Shown here: positions 1 through 7,349 of the stretch, piece after piece
How positions within the stretch are numbered: position 1 is the stretch's first letter
Layout of the letters: each line of letters starts with the position of its first letter
The notes under the pieces: model-generated
The model's input: the letters and a program-made list of their open reading frames with translations, nothing else
Told to the model about the DNA's origin: nothing
Databases searched by the model: none
Source of the DNA: an uncultured Acidobacteriota bacterium
GTDB taxonomy: Bacteria; Acidobacteriota; Vicinamibacteria; Fen-336
Direction: 5' to 3'
Length of the DNA: 64,000 nucleotides
Assembly (NCBI GenBank): GCA_902826455.1
Contig: CADEEV010000023.1
Location: 1-64,000 of the forward strand
Program-made: the position numbers and the translations under genes

Positions 1-280
1 GGACCGTGATGAACTTCAAGACGCCGTCGATCACGCGGATGCGCCGCTCGACCTCGGCCACGAGGGCCGCTCCGCCCTCGACGGTCAGGAGGACGTAGGA
101 GCCTTCCCGCTGCTTCTTGATGGTGTACGCGAGGCGCTTCTTGCCCCACTTCTCCACCTTCTGGATCTTGCCGCCTTCCTTCTCGGCAAAGCCCTGGATG
201 GTGGCCGTCAGCGCATCCACCTCGGGCTCGCCGAGGCCAGGATCCGCGATGAACAGGATCTCGTAGACACGTTCGCTCAC
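1..280 (-). CDS. rpsF: 30S ribosomal protein S6 (3' end cut by window edge)
   Basis: Small-subunit ribosomal protein S6, which binds 16S rRNA in the 30S platform together with S18. About 93 codons are present and the C-terminus runs off the window. The GTG start at 280-278 (VSERVYEILFIADPG) is set by an AGGAGG Shine-Dalgarno at about 290-296. The sequence shows the S6 pattern: an N-terminal strand YEILFIADP, then GGKIQKVEKWGKKRLAYTIKK and a YVLLTVEG strand. It is the last visible gene of the minus-strand ispE-prs-rplY-pth block, with a 98-base gap after pth that could hold its own promoter. A small GC hairpin (351-364) lies in that gap, but I see no clear terminator. Confidence 0.95.
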   Translation of the reverse strand, partial: MSERVYEILFIADPGLGEPEVDALTATIQGFAEKEGGKIQKVEKWGKKRLAYTIKKQREGSYVLLTVEGGAALVAEVERRIRVIDGVLKFITV

Positions 281-378
281 TTTTTCTGATCCTCCTTATG
301 GATCACGCCTCGTTCGGACCCGTAGGGCCCTAGTTGAAGCAAGGAGAGCACCGGCCCAGGCCGGCGCGACCATCTCCG

Positions 379-981
379 CTACGTCTCGGTACGACCGTCA
401 CCAGTATCGCACGGGCGGGGGGTTCCGTTGAAGCGGTTCATGGCCGCCTGCGTCCCTTCCCGCAGCATGCATTCGACCGCATCGGCCGCCCGGGCGACGG
501 CGTCCTCTACGGTCCTTTCGTCTTCCGTCGGGAACGGGTCGAGCACGTACTCGGCCAGCTCCTCCGGCATCTCGCCCTTGCGGATCCCGACTCGGACCCG
601 GGCGAAGTCCTCGGTGCCGAGCACGTCGATCATCGACCGGAGGCCGTTGTGGCCGCCGTGGGTGCCACGTGCCCTCACCCTGATGCGTCCGAGATCGAGA
701 GCCACGTCGTCCACGATCGCCACCACGTCGGCGGGCGCGCCGCCCCGCAGCGCCAGGAGCTGCCCGACCGCGAGGCCGGTGCGGTTCATGAACGTGAGGG
801 GCTTCACCAGCAGCACGTCCGCGTCGGCGATGCGCGCCGGGGCCATCCAGGCCTCGGCGATCTCGCCGCCGTGCGTCACTCCCGATCGCGACGCGAGGGC
901 GTCGATCACCTGGAACCCGACGTTGTGGCGCGTCCGGCGATAGCGCTCCCCCGGGTTCCCGAGGCCGACGATGTACCTCAC
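379..981 (-). CDS. pth: Peptidyl-tRNA hydrolase
   Basis: Cytosolic esterase that recycles peptidyl-tRNA released from stalled ribosomes. The 200-residue protein starts at GTG 981 with VRYIVGLGNPGERY. This is the canonical Pth N-terminus, so the 43 codons open upstream are not used. Catalytic residues are visible: Asn9 in GLGNPG, His19 in TRHNVGF, an Asp in AIVDDVALDLG and the Asn in THGGHNGLRS. Length fits the family (about 190-200). The gene starts 31 bases after the rplY stop, so it probably shares that transcript; no strong Shine-Dalgarno is seen. rplY-pth adjacency is very common in bacteria. Confidence 0.96.
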   Translation of the reverse strand: MRYIVGLGNPGERYRRTRHNVGFQVIDALASRSGVTHGGEIAEAWMAPARIADADVLLVKPLTFMNRTGLAVGQLLALRGGAPADVVAIVDDVALDLGRIRVRARGTHGGHNGLRSMIDVLGTEDFARVRVGIRKGEMPEELAEYVLDPFPTEDERTVEDAVARAADAVECMLREGTQAAMNRFNGTPRPCDTGDGRTET

Positions 982-1012
982 GCCGCGATCAGGATGGGCC
1001 CTGCCGGCAGGC

Positions 1013-1711
1013 CTACTTCTTGTCCTTCTTCTCGGCCTTCTCGGGCTTCTCGTCGGCGGCCTCGCCGTCGACCGGCTTGCCCTTCTTGATGACCTCGGGC
1101 TCGGCGGCACCCTCGGCGGCAGCGGCCTCGGCGGACGGAGCCACCTCTTCCTCGGCGCGCGGCGCGACCACGTGGACGACGACGATGTCGCCCTCGGTGA
1201 GCACCTTCACCTTGTCGGAGACCTTGATGTCCGAGACGCGGACGTGCTTGCCGATCTCGAGGTCGGTGACGTCCACGACGAGCTTCTCGGGGATGTCCAT
1301 GGGCAGGCACTCGACCTCGAGCTCGCGGGTCACGAAGTCGAGGACGCCGCCCTGGGTCTTCACGCCGACCGGGACGCCGTGGATCTCGATGTGGACCTTG
1401 ACCTCGAGGGTCTTGTCCAGGGCGACCTCGTAGAAGTCCGCGTGGAGCAGCTGGTGCTTGATCGGCTCCAGCTGGAACTCCTTCAGGATGACCTTGCGGC
1501 GCGAGCCGCCGAGGTCGAGGTCGAACAGCGTGTTCTCGCCCGAGGCGCTGCGCAGGATCGTCCCGATCTCCTTCGGCGACACGGAGACGTGGACGGCTTC
1601 CTTCTTGGTGCCGTAGAGGACGCCGGGGATGAGCCCCCGGGTGCGCAGGCGGCGGTTGACGTTCTTACCGGTTTCGGTGCGGCTCTCCGCCGCGACCACG
1701 ATCTCAGCCAT
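1013..1711 (-). CDS. rplY: 50S ribosomal protein L25 (CTC/TL5 long form)
   Basis: 5S rRNA-binding protein of the large subunit. At 232 residues it is the long CTC/TL5 form: an N-terminal L25 domain (about 1-95, ESRTETGKNVNRRLRTRGLIPGVLYG) followed by the TL5 C-terminal beta domain (about 100-190). It ends in an Ala/Glu/Lys-rich tail (EKPEKAEKKDKK) that is likely disordered. It lies 30 bases downstream of prs and 31 bases upstream of pth, in the same direction. ATG at 1711-1709 is the natural start, since the L25 domain begins directly there. Confidence 0.96.
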   Translation of the reverse strand: MAEIVVAAESRTETGKNVNRRLRTRGLIPGVLYGTKKEAVHVSVSPKEIGTILRSASGENTLFDLDLGGSRRKVILKEFQLEPIKHQLLHADFYEVALDKTLEVKVHIEIHGVPVGVKTQGGVLDFVTRELEVECLPMDIPEKLVVDVTDLEIGKHVRVSDIKVSDKVKVLTEGDIVVVHVVAPRAEEEVAPSAEAAAAEGAAEPEVIKKGKPVDGEAADEKPEKAEKKDKK

Positions 1712-1741
1712 GACGACTCGCTCCTTACTGGACGAACGACA

Positions 1742-2683
1742 CTAGACGAACAGACTGGTGACCGATGTCTCGTCGTGGATGTTGCGGATCGCCTTGCCCA
1801 GCAGCTCGGCGATCGAGAGCACCACGATTTTCGGGGAGGCCTTCTTCTCCTCGGAGAGCGGAATCGAATCGGTCACGATGAGCTTCGACAAGGGGCTCGC
1901 CTCGATCTTGGCGATGGCCTTGCCCGAGAGCACGGCGTGGGAGCACGAGGCGATCACCTCGCGCGCCCCGGCGTTCTTGATGGCCTGGGCCACCTGGCCC
2001 AGGGTGCCGGCCGTGTCGACGATGTCGTCCACGATCAGCGCCGTCCGGTCCGTGACGTCGCCGATCACGTGGTGCACCTCGGCCACGTTGGGCTGATCGC
2101 GGCGCTTGTCGACGATGGCGAGGGACGCGTCGAGGCGCTTCGCGTAGGCGCGCGCCCGCTCGACACCGCCGGCGTCGGGCGACACGATCGTGAGGTTCTT
2201 GAGCTTCAGCTTGTCGACGTACTCGATGATCACCGGCGCCGCGAACAGGTGGTCGACGGGCACGTCGAAGAAGCCCTGGATCTGCGAGGCGTGGAGGTCC
2301 ATGGTGAGGACGCGATCGGTGCCGGCCGCCGAGAGCAGGTCGGCCACGAGCTTCGCGGAGATCGGGACGCGCGGGCGGTCCTTGCGGTCCTGGCGCGCGT
2401 ACCCGTAGTACGGGATCACGGCGGTGATGCGCGAGGCGCTCGAGCGCTTGAAGGCGTCGAGCATGATCAGCAGCTCCATCAGGTTCTCGTTGACGGGAGA
2501 CGAGGTGGGCTGCACGACGAAGACGTCGGCGCCGCGCACGTTGTCCTGGATCTGGAACCAGATCTCGCCGTCGCTGAAACGGGAGAGATGGGCGCGGCCC
2601 AGGGGAACCCCCAGGGAGTGCGCGATCGCCGCCCCCAGGTTCTGGTGGGCGCTGCCGGTGAAGATCCTCAACTCTCGCGACAT
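1742..2683 (-). CDS. prs: Ribose-phosphate pyrophosphokinase (PRPP synthetase)
   Basis: Makes PRPP from ribose-5-phosphate and ATP for nucleotide, histidine and tryptophan synthesis. At 313 residues it matches class I enzymes. Visible motifs are the N-terminal FTGSAHQNLG/SRFSDGEIWFQ region, the flexible-loop motif YYGYARQDRK, the DLHASQIQGFF ribose-phosphate segment and the PRPP loop VDDIVDTAGT. The start ATG at 2683 is 30 bases below the tRNA-Gln 3' end, so tRNA and prs are probably co-transcribed. I see no good Shine-Dalgarno. Confidence 0.97.
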   Translation of the reverse strand: MSRELRIFTGSAHQNLGAAIAHSLGVPLGRAHLSRFSDGEIWFQIQDNVRGADVFVVQPTSSPVNENLMELLIMLDAFKRSSASRITAVIPYYGYARQDRKDRPRVPISAKLVADLLSAAGTDRVLTMDLHASQIQGFFDVPVDHLFAAPVIIEYVDKLKLKNLTIVSPDAGGVERARAYAKRLDASLAIVDKRRDQPNVAEVHHVIGDVTDRTALIVDDIVDTAGTLGQVAQAIKNAGAREVIASCSHAVLSGKAIAKIEASPLSKLIVTDSIPLSEEKKASPKIVVLSIAELLGKAIRNIHDETSVTSLFV

Positions 2684-2713
2684 CGCTGGCGAATGTCCGT
2701 GCCTCGTTGTGGT

Positions 2714-2788
2714 TGGCTGGGGCGGAAGGATTCGAACCTTCGAATACGGGATTCAAAGTCCCGCGCCTTACCGCTTGGCCACGCCCCA
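2714..2788 (-). tRNA. tRNA-Gln (anticodon UUG)
   Basis: Read on the minus strand, a 75-base cloverleaf runs from TGGGGCG (2788-2782) to CGCCCCA plus discriminator G and an encoded CCA (2716-2714). The anticodon stem CGGGA/TCCCG encloses loop CTTTGAA, giving anticodon TTG (Gln, CAA/CAG). The T arm GAAGG-TTCGAAT-CCTTC is clear. It sits between spoVG and prs, the same slot that tRNA-Gln occupies beside prs in many proteobacteria. Confidence 0.95.
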
Positions 2789-2820
2789 ACCGGGACGGAC
2801 CGACTCCTCCTCCGAAAACC

Positions 2821-3144
2821 CTAGGTCTGGGGCGTTTCCGCCTTGTCTGCACCCGAGCCGGAAGCCGGAGCCGGACCCGTGGTGTGACCTTGCGTCACCT
2901 GCTGCTTGTACACCGACAACACCTTCTCCTCGAGGTACTGGCGCATCTGGTTGTTGAGCGGATGGGCGATGTCCTTGAACGTTCCGTCCTTGCGCTTCTT
3001 GCTCGGCATCGATACGAAAAGGCCCTTGGGACCGTAGATGATCTTGATATCCGTCACGACGAAACACTGGTCGAACACGATCGAAACGAAGGCCTTGAGC
3101 TTCTCGTCGTCCACCGGGATGACTTTGACATCCGTGATTTCCAT
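2821..3144 (-). CDS. spoVG: SpoVG family regulator
   Basis: Small nucleic-acid-binding regulator related to Bacillus SpoVG. The 107-residue protein has the full family signature: MEITDVKVIPVDDEKLKAFV at the start, then GLFVSMPSKKRKDG and DIAHPLNNQMRQ. The C-terminal 25 residues (Gly/Ala/Pro/Thr) are a disordered tail. The start is fixed by a strong purine-rich Shine-Dalgarno (GGGGGAGGGAGG, about 3149-3161). It lies 21 bases below ispE and 32 bases above tRNA-Gln. SpoVG occurs in many non-sporulating bacteria and does not imply sporulation. Confidence 0.95.
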   Translation of the reverse strand: MEITDVKVIPVDDEKLKAFVSIVFDQCFVVTDIKIIYGPKGLFVSMPSKKRKDGTFKDIAHPLNNQMRQYLEEKVLSVYKQQVTQGHTTGPAPASGSGADKAETPQT

Positions 3145-3165
3145 GGTGCCTCCCTCCCCCTGGTC

Positions 3166-4092
3166 CTATCCTCGCTGCAGACCCGGACGTATGCGGAGCG
3201 CCTTCCGATACTGGTCGTGGGAGAGAGCGCGGCAGTGATGGGCCGTGAAGCCCGCCACGCGGAGTGCCGCGCCCGCCGTGCGTGCCCGTCGCGGGTCGTC
3301 GAACAAGCCAAAATAAGTCGACCCGCTCCCGGACAACACCGCGAGCTTTGCCCCTTCCCGAACCAGGATCCCCCGAATCTTCACGACGGCGTCCCGGAGC
3401 TCGGGGGCTTCTTCCAGGGCGGCACTTTCGAGGTCGTTGGTCAGCGCGGGGAAGCCCGCATCTGCCTCCAAGTCCCTCGATACAAAGCGGAAGATGGTAT
3501 TGCTGTTTTCGCGGGGTGTCAACCGCGCGTCGATCCGCCGGAACACCGCCGCGGTCGAAACCGGCCGCCGCGGGTCCACGACGACGACGGTTCCCCGGAC
3601 CTGCCGACGCAGGGGATAGATCTCGTCGCCCCGTGCCAGGCCCAGCGCCGTGCCGCCGTAAAGAAAAAAGGGGACGTCGGCCCCGATCTGGCGCGCCAGG
3701 GGATGCAGGCCGTCGATCCCCAGCTTGAGCTTCCAGAGGCGGTCGAGGCCCAGCAGGACCGTGGCCGCGTTGCTGCTGCCGCCCCCCAGCCCGCCGGCCA
3801 CCGGAATACGCTTCTCGATCGTGATCGCGACGCCGTCGCGGCGCCCGGCGTGGCGTGCCAGGACCAGGGCGGCCTTGGCCGCCAGGTTCGAGGCGTCGTT
3901 GGGGACCGCGGGGTGCGCGCAGGCGACCGTGACGCCGGGAGCGCGTCGGAGCGTCAGGCTGACGTCGTCGTGAAGGCTGATCGTCTGGAAGAGCGTACGC
4001 AGCTCGTGGTAGCCGTCCTCGCGCACGCCCAGGACCTCGAGTCCCAGGTTGACCTTCGCGTACGACGGGAGACGGATCAACGAGCGCTCCAC
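3166..4092 (-). CDS. ispE: 4-diphosphocytidyl-2-C-methyl-D-erythritol kinase
   Basis: GHMP kinase of the MEP isoprenoid pathway that phosphorylates CDP-methylerythritol. It has 308 residues. Visible motifs are the N-terminal SYAKVNLGLEVLGVREDGYHEL, the ATP-binding glycine/serine loop PVAGGLGGGSSNAA (about 98-111), the IGADVPFFLYGGTALG segment and a C-terminal AVLSGSGSTYFGLF motif. The first codon is GTG at 4092, overlapping the end of the lolB-like gene by 16 bases; TTG at 4080 is an alternative. Order lolB - ispE - tRNA - prs is conserved widely. Confidence 0.96.
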   Translation of the reverse strand: MERSLIRLPSYAKVNLGLEVLGVREDGYHELRTLFQTISLHDDVSLTLRRAPGVTVACAHPAVPNDASNLAAKAALVLARHAGRRDGVAITIEKRIPVAGGLGGGSSNAATVLLGLDRLWKLKLGIDGLHPLARQIGADVPFFLYGGTALGLARGDEIYPLRRQVRGTVVVVDPRRPVSTAAVFRRIDARLTPRENSNTIFRFVSRDLEADAGFPALTNDLESAALEEAPELRDAVVKIRGILVREGAKLAVLSGSGSTYFGLFDDPRRARTAGAALRVAGFTAHHCRALSHDQYRKALRIRPGLQRG

Positions 4093-4667
4093 AAGGAGCG
4101 CGCCTCGCCGGCCTCGATCGGCCGGTAGCCTTCGTGGTCCGGAGTCTCGAAGGCGGCTGCGGGCGGGGGCACCACGTCGGCATCGTCGACGGTCACGTCC
4201 AGGCGTCCTCCGTCCGGCAGCGTCGCGGCGATCGAGCGCGGCAGGGTCGGTCCCCAGCCCACGCGGTAGGCCTTGAGCCGCGGCGATCCGACCCCGACCA
4301 GGAGGTCCATCACCTCTGCGGGCGTGAGCGGGACGCCCAAGAGCGACGCGAGCGCCTCGGACGTCGCCTCTCCGACGAAGACGGCGCGCTCCGCCGGGAA
4401 GACGGCCGTCAACGTCGCTCCGTTCGCGACGGCCACCAGGCGGGGCCCCGCGGGACCCGGCACCTCGAGGCGCAACGCGTCAGGCCTGCGGAACGCCACG
4501 AGGGCCCGCGTCCGCGCCCGGAACTCGGGCCCCTTGAGCGACACGCGCAGCGTCCCGCCGTAGTGCGAGGTCGCGCGGGCTCGTTCGGGGATGCCCGGCG
4601 GCGGCGGCGGAAACGCGGTCGAGCAGGCCGAGAGGAGGATGGCCGCGATGGCGAGCGCGCGCTTCAG
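4077..4667 (-). CDS. Outer-membrane lipoprotein, probable LolB-like (LolA/LolB fold), CTG start
   Basis: Reading upstream of the first GTG (4544), the frame stays open and encodes a lipoprotein signal: CTG at 4667, then KRALAIAAILLSAC, with lipobox LSAC and Cys at about residue 15. No ATG, GTG or TTG exists between 4544 and 4667. The CTG overlaps the TGA of the TPR gene (CTGA), which favours coupled initiation there and gives 196 residues. The body has a LolA/LolB-like pattern (ARTRALVAFRRPDALRLEV, then a run of strands ending AATLPDGGRLDVTVDDA). Position directly upstream of ispE is that of lolB in proteobacteria, whose product inserts lipoproteins in the outer membrane. The LolB role is inference from position and pattern. 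Confidence 0.7.
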   Translation of the reverse strand: MKRALAIAAILLSACSTAFPPPPPGIPERARATSHYGGTLRVSLKGPEFRARTRALVAFRRPDALRLEVPGPAGPRLVAVANGATLTAVFPAERAVFVGEATSEALASLLGVPLTPAEVMDLLVGVGSPRLKAYRVGWGPTLPRSIAATLPDGGRLDVTVDDADVVPPPAAAFETPDHEGYRPIEAGEARSLWSAR

Positions 4668-6622
4668 GGGGCGTGGTTCTGGGCGCCCAGGGACTTCTCG
4701 GCGGCCCGGATCTTCTGTTCGACGCGACCGCGGTCGAGCTCCTCGTCCTCGTCGCTGGCGGTGAGGGCCTGCTTCCAGAAGACCAGCGCCTCCTGGACGT
4801 TACCCCGGCGTTCCAGGGTGTCGCCCAGGTGATCGAAGACGACGGCGTTGGCGCCCGGCCTCGTCACGGCCCTGCGCAGGTTGTCCTCGGCCTTCTCGAG
4901 GCGGTTGAGCCGGTACAGCGCCCAACCGAGGCTGTCGAGATAGGCGCCGTTGTCGGGGTCCAGGTTGAGCGCCTTCTCGATGAGCGAGAAGGACTCCTCG
5001 AGCCGGACGCCGCGATCGGCATTCATGTACCCGAGGTAGTTGAGGACCGGCGGCGAGTCGGGCTCGACCACGAGGGCCTCACGGAACACGGCTTCGGCCT
5101 CCTCGTGGCGCTTCTGTCGCTCGAGCACGGCGCCCAGCTGGAAGAGGCCCCGCAGGTTCTTGCCGTCGAGGGTGCGGGCCGCGCGCAGCGTGTCCTCGGC
5201 CTCCTTGTAGCGTCGGGCCCGCTGGTAGAACTCCGCGATCTGCAGCAGGACGTTCACGTCCTTCGGGCTCTTCTGGCGCAGGCCCTCGACGATCGCGATG
5301 CCGGCTGCGATGTCGCCCTTGGCCCGCAGCAGCGTCGCCTCCAGCGTGGCGAGGTCCGTGTCTTCGGGAAAGCGGACGCGTGCGGCCTTCGCCTCGGCCA
5401 GGCCCTTCTCGTAGTCCTTCGCCAGGAACAGGGCCTCGATCCGGTATCCCGAGAGCGCCGCGTCGGCGTCGCCCTTGGTCGCCGCCCGGCCGAACGCATC
5501 GGCCGCGTCGGCGTAGCGCTCGAGCTGCTGGTAGGCGAACCCGAGGTGGACCAGGAACACCCGGTCGTTCGCGCCGGACTCGGTGGTGTCCTCGCCGCTG
5601 CGGCTGCGAGCCAGGATCGTCTCGAGCAGGCTCGCCGCCAGGGCGTAGTCGCGCTTGGCCTCGGCGATCGTGACCTTGAGGAAGGTGGCCTTGGGGTTCT
5701 TGACGTCCTCGGCGAGCAGCAGGTCGGCCGTCGCGAGAGCGCCGTCGTAGTCCTTGGTCTCGCGCTGGGCCCGGCCCTTGATGTCGAGTGCGTACGGGTT
5801 CCTGGGATCCGCGGAAAGCACGCCGTCGGCCTCGGCCAGGGCCTCGGGATAGCGGCGCGCGCGCAGCAGCACGTCGCCGAGGCTGAGCCGGGCCGCCACG
5901 TTCCCCGGCTCGATCTCGAGCGCCCTGCGGAAGTGCAGCACCGCCTGGTCGGCCTGATCGGCGTTCGCGTACAACTGGCCGAGCTCGAGATACGCCCGCG
6001 AGGAGGTCGGATCGAGCTCGATGGCCTTCTGCAGGACCGCCGACGCGCGCTCGGTGTTTCCCAGGGCGAGATAGTGGCTGCCCAGCTGGGCGTACTGGTC
6101 GAAGTCCTTGGGGTTGAGCTCGAGGTAGCGCTCGAGTGTCGCGGCCGCCAGCTTGTCGTCGGAGAGACGGCGGTAGATGTCGGCGAGGATGCGCAGCGAG
6201 AGCAGGTCTCCGGGCCGGAGCTTCGAGACCTCTTCGTACTCGGCGGCGGCGCGCCGCAGGGCCGGCGCGTTGTTGCTGCCGACCTCGGCCTGGAGCTGGT
6301 AGAGCCGGGCGAGGGTGAAGCGTGCATCGGCGTTCTGCGGGTCGAGGGCGACGCCGGCCTCGGCCTCGGGCAGCGCCTCGTCGAGCTTGCCGGACTCGAG
6401 CAGCAGCCGCGCGAGCTCGGAGCGGATCTCGCCGGCTCCGGGATCGAGCTTCTGCGCGCGGCGGTACTCCTCGAGCGCGGCCGAGGTGTCGCCGTTGAAG
6501 CGAGCCTGGAGGCCGACGCTGTAGTGGTAGTACGCCTCCGCCTTGTCGCGGGCGAGCGCCGCGGCGCGAGCGGTGGGGTCCTGGGGGGCCGCGAGGAGCA
6601 TGCAGACGAAGAGAGCGTTCAT
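4664..6622 (-). CDS. Secreted TPR-repeat protein
   Basis: 652 residues with a short N-terminal signal (MNALFVCMLLAAPQDP), then tandem tetratricopeptide repeats almost to the C-terminus. Recurring TPR cores such as DGNTSAALEEYRRAQKLDPG-type, YLELGQLYANADQADQAVLHFRRAL and LNYLGYMNADRGVRLEESF show about 14 or more repeats. TPR solenoids are protein-interaction scaffolds; no enzymatic domain is visible. It is first in the block and overlaps the lolB-like gene by four bases. TPR-lolB-ispE clusters are seen in beta-proteobacteria, so a role in envelope lipoprotein handling is plausible but unproven. Confidence 0.85.
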   Translation of the reverse strand: MNALFVCMLLAAPQDPTARAAALARDKAEAYYHYSVGLQARFNGDTSAALEEYRRAQKLDPGAGEIRSELARLLLESGKLDEALPEAEAGVALDPQNADARFTLARLYQLQAEVGSNNAPALRRAAAEYEEVSKLRPGDLLSLRILADIYRRLSDDKLAAATLERYLELNPKDFDQYAQLGSHYLALGNTERASAVLQKAIELDPTSSRAYLELGQLYANADQADQAVLHFRRALEIEPGNVAARLSLGDVLLRARRYPEALAEADGVLSADPRNPYALDIKGRAQRETKDYDGALATADLLLAEDVKNPKATFLKVTIAEAKRDYALAASLLETILARSRSGEDTTESGANDRVFLVHLGFAYQQLERYADAADAFGRAATKGDADAALSGYRIEALFLAKDYEKGLAEAKAARVRFPEDTDLATLEATLLRAKGDIAAGIAIVEGLRQKSPKDVNVLLQIAEFYQRARRYKEAEDTLRAARTLDGKNLRGLFQLGAVLERQKRHEEAEAVFREALVVEPDSPPVLNYLGYMNADRGVRLEESFSLIEKALNLDPDNGAYLDSLGWALYRLNRLEKAEDNLRRAVTRPGANAVVFDHLGDTLERRGNVQEALVFWKQALTASDEDEELDRGRVEQKIRAAEKSLGAQNHAP

Positions 6623-6683
6623 CGCTTTCGATTCTCACACCCCTTCCGGGGCCAGTCAAAGATAAGGATGGAGCTTCGAAGGA

Positions 6684-6709
6684 GGGGGCGCGGCGCGGGC
6701 CGCGCCCCC
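6684..6709 (-). terminator. Perfect GC hairpin downstream of the 96-residue gene
   Basis: An 11-bp perfect stem GGGGGCGCGGC / GCCGCGCCCCC with loop GCGG lies 15 bases beyond the stop of the minus-strand gene 6724-7014. There is no U-tract on either strand, so it may be a weak or factor-assisted terminator, or a transcript-end stabiliser. Confidence 0.45.
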
Positions 6710-6723
6710 CTGGCGCCACCGCT

Positions 6724-7014
6724 TCAGGCCGCGCGCCGGCTGGCGTGGAACTCCTCGAGGATCCACGCCTTCACGCGCTTCGACTCGGCGGCCGAGCCTT
6801 CGGCGGGTCGCAGGTAGTCGAAGTAGCGCCGGTCGGTACCGGCCCCGAAGGCGCGCGAGGGGAACGTCACGAACACGTCGCCCTCGGGCCCCTTCCAGAG
6901 CGAGAAGCCGACGAGCTTCATGCCCGACAGCGGGCCCTCGCCCTCGAAGACGATCTCGGCCTCGCACTCGAGCCGCTCCGGCCCGTTCTCACGCTGGATG
7001 AACTGCACACGCAT
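6724..7014 (-). CDS. Hypothetical 96-residue protein, possibly SpoVG-like
   Basis: The protein starts MRVQFIQRENGPERLECEAE at ATG 7014, supported by a GGGGAGAG Shine-Dalgarno about 6-13 bases upstream; the longer open frame has no support. A central stretch (KLVGFSLWKGPEGDVFVTFPSRAFG, then RRYFDYLRP) loosely recalls the SpoVG pattern of a strand, a Gly turn, FV.MPSR and a following conserved helix. That resemblance is weak and is my inference. It is a soluble, acidic, single-gene unit between the TPR block and the divergent Trm112-like gene, ended by a GC hairpin. Confidence 0.7.
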   Translation of the reverse strand: MRVQFIQRENGPERLECEAEIVFEGEGPLSGMKLVGFSLWKGPEGDVFVTFPSRAFGAGTDRRYFDYLRPAEGSAAESKRVKAWILEEFHASRRAA

Positions 7015-7176
7015 GGCACTCTCCCCTTCAAATCCGGCCGGGGAGAGCGGCCGACGACGGCTCATTGTCACGGGACGGCGCGTCCGTCCCAGGCGTCCGC
7101 GTGTGTGGCCGGACGATGCGCGAGCATAGCCCTGGCCGCTGCAGGCCCGGGTCCGGTTGGATGTAGACTGCCTCGC

Positions 7177-7347
7177 ATGGCGATTCATCCCGAGCTGCTT
7201 GAGATCCTGGCCTGCCCGGTCTGCAAGACCCCGGTCACGCTGGTGAAGGACGGCGCGGGCCTGCGTTGCGCGCAGTGCCACCGCGTGTACCCGGTGCGCG
7301 ACGACATCCCGATCATGCTTCCCGAAGAGGCCTCGGTCGAGGCCTAG
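7177..7347 (+). CDS. Trm112/YcaR family zinc-ribbon protein
   Basis: 56 residues: MAIHPELLEILACPVCKTPV, then a second knuckle CAQCHRVYPVRDDIPIML. The two CxxC pairs and the IP.M ending are typical of the Trm112/YcaR (UPF0434) family. Such small proteins activate methyltransferases in eukaryotes and archaea and often sit beside lipid A or LPS genes in bacteria. Here it directly precedes an O-antigen ligase (probable start 3 bases after this stop). A TAGACT element (7164-7169) 7 bases before ATG could be its -10. No Shine-Dalgarno is seen. Confidence 0.85.
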   Translation: MAIHPELLEILACPVCKTPVTLVKDGAGLRCAQCHRVYPVRDDIPIMLPEEASVEA

Positions 7348-7349
7348 TC

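Noticed and set aside
379-1110. Longer pth start 43 codons upstream
   Set aside because: The extra segment is Arg/Pro/Ser-rich and overlaps rplY; Pth sequences begin at the GTG near 981.
971-2824. 617-codon open frame on the plus strand opposite rplY and prs
   Set aside because: It is an antisense shadow of two certain genes. The translation is Asp/Leu/Val/Gly/Arg-rich low complexity with no domain, typical of high-GC DNA.
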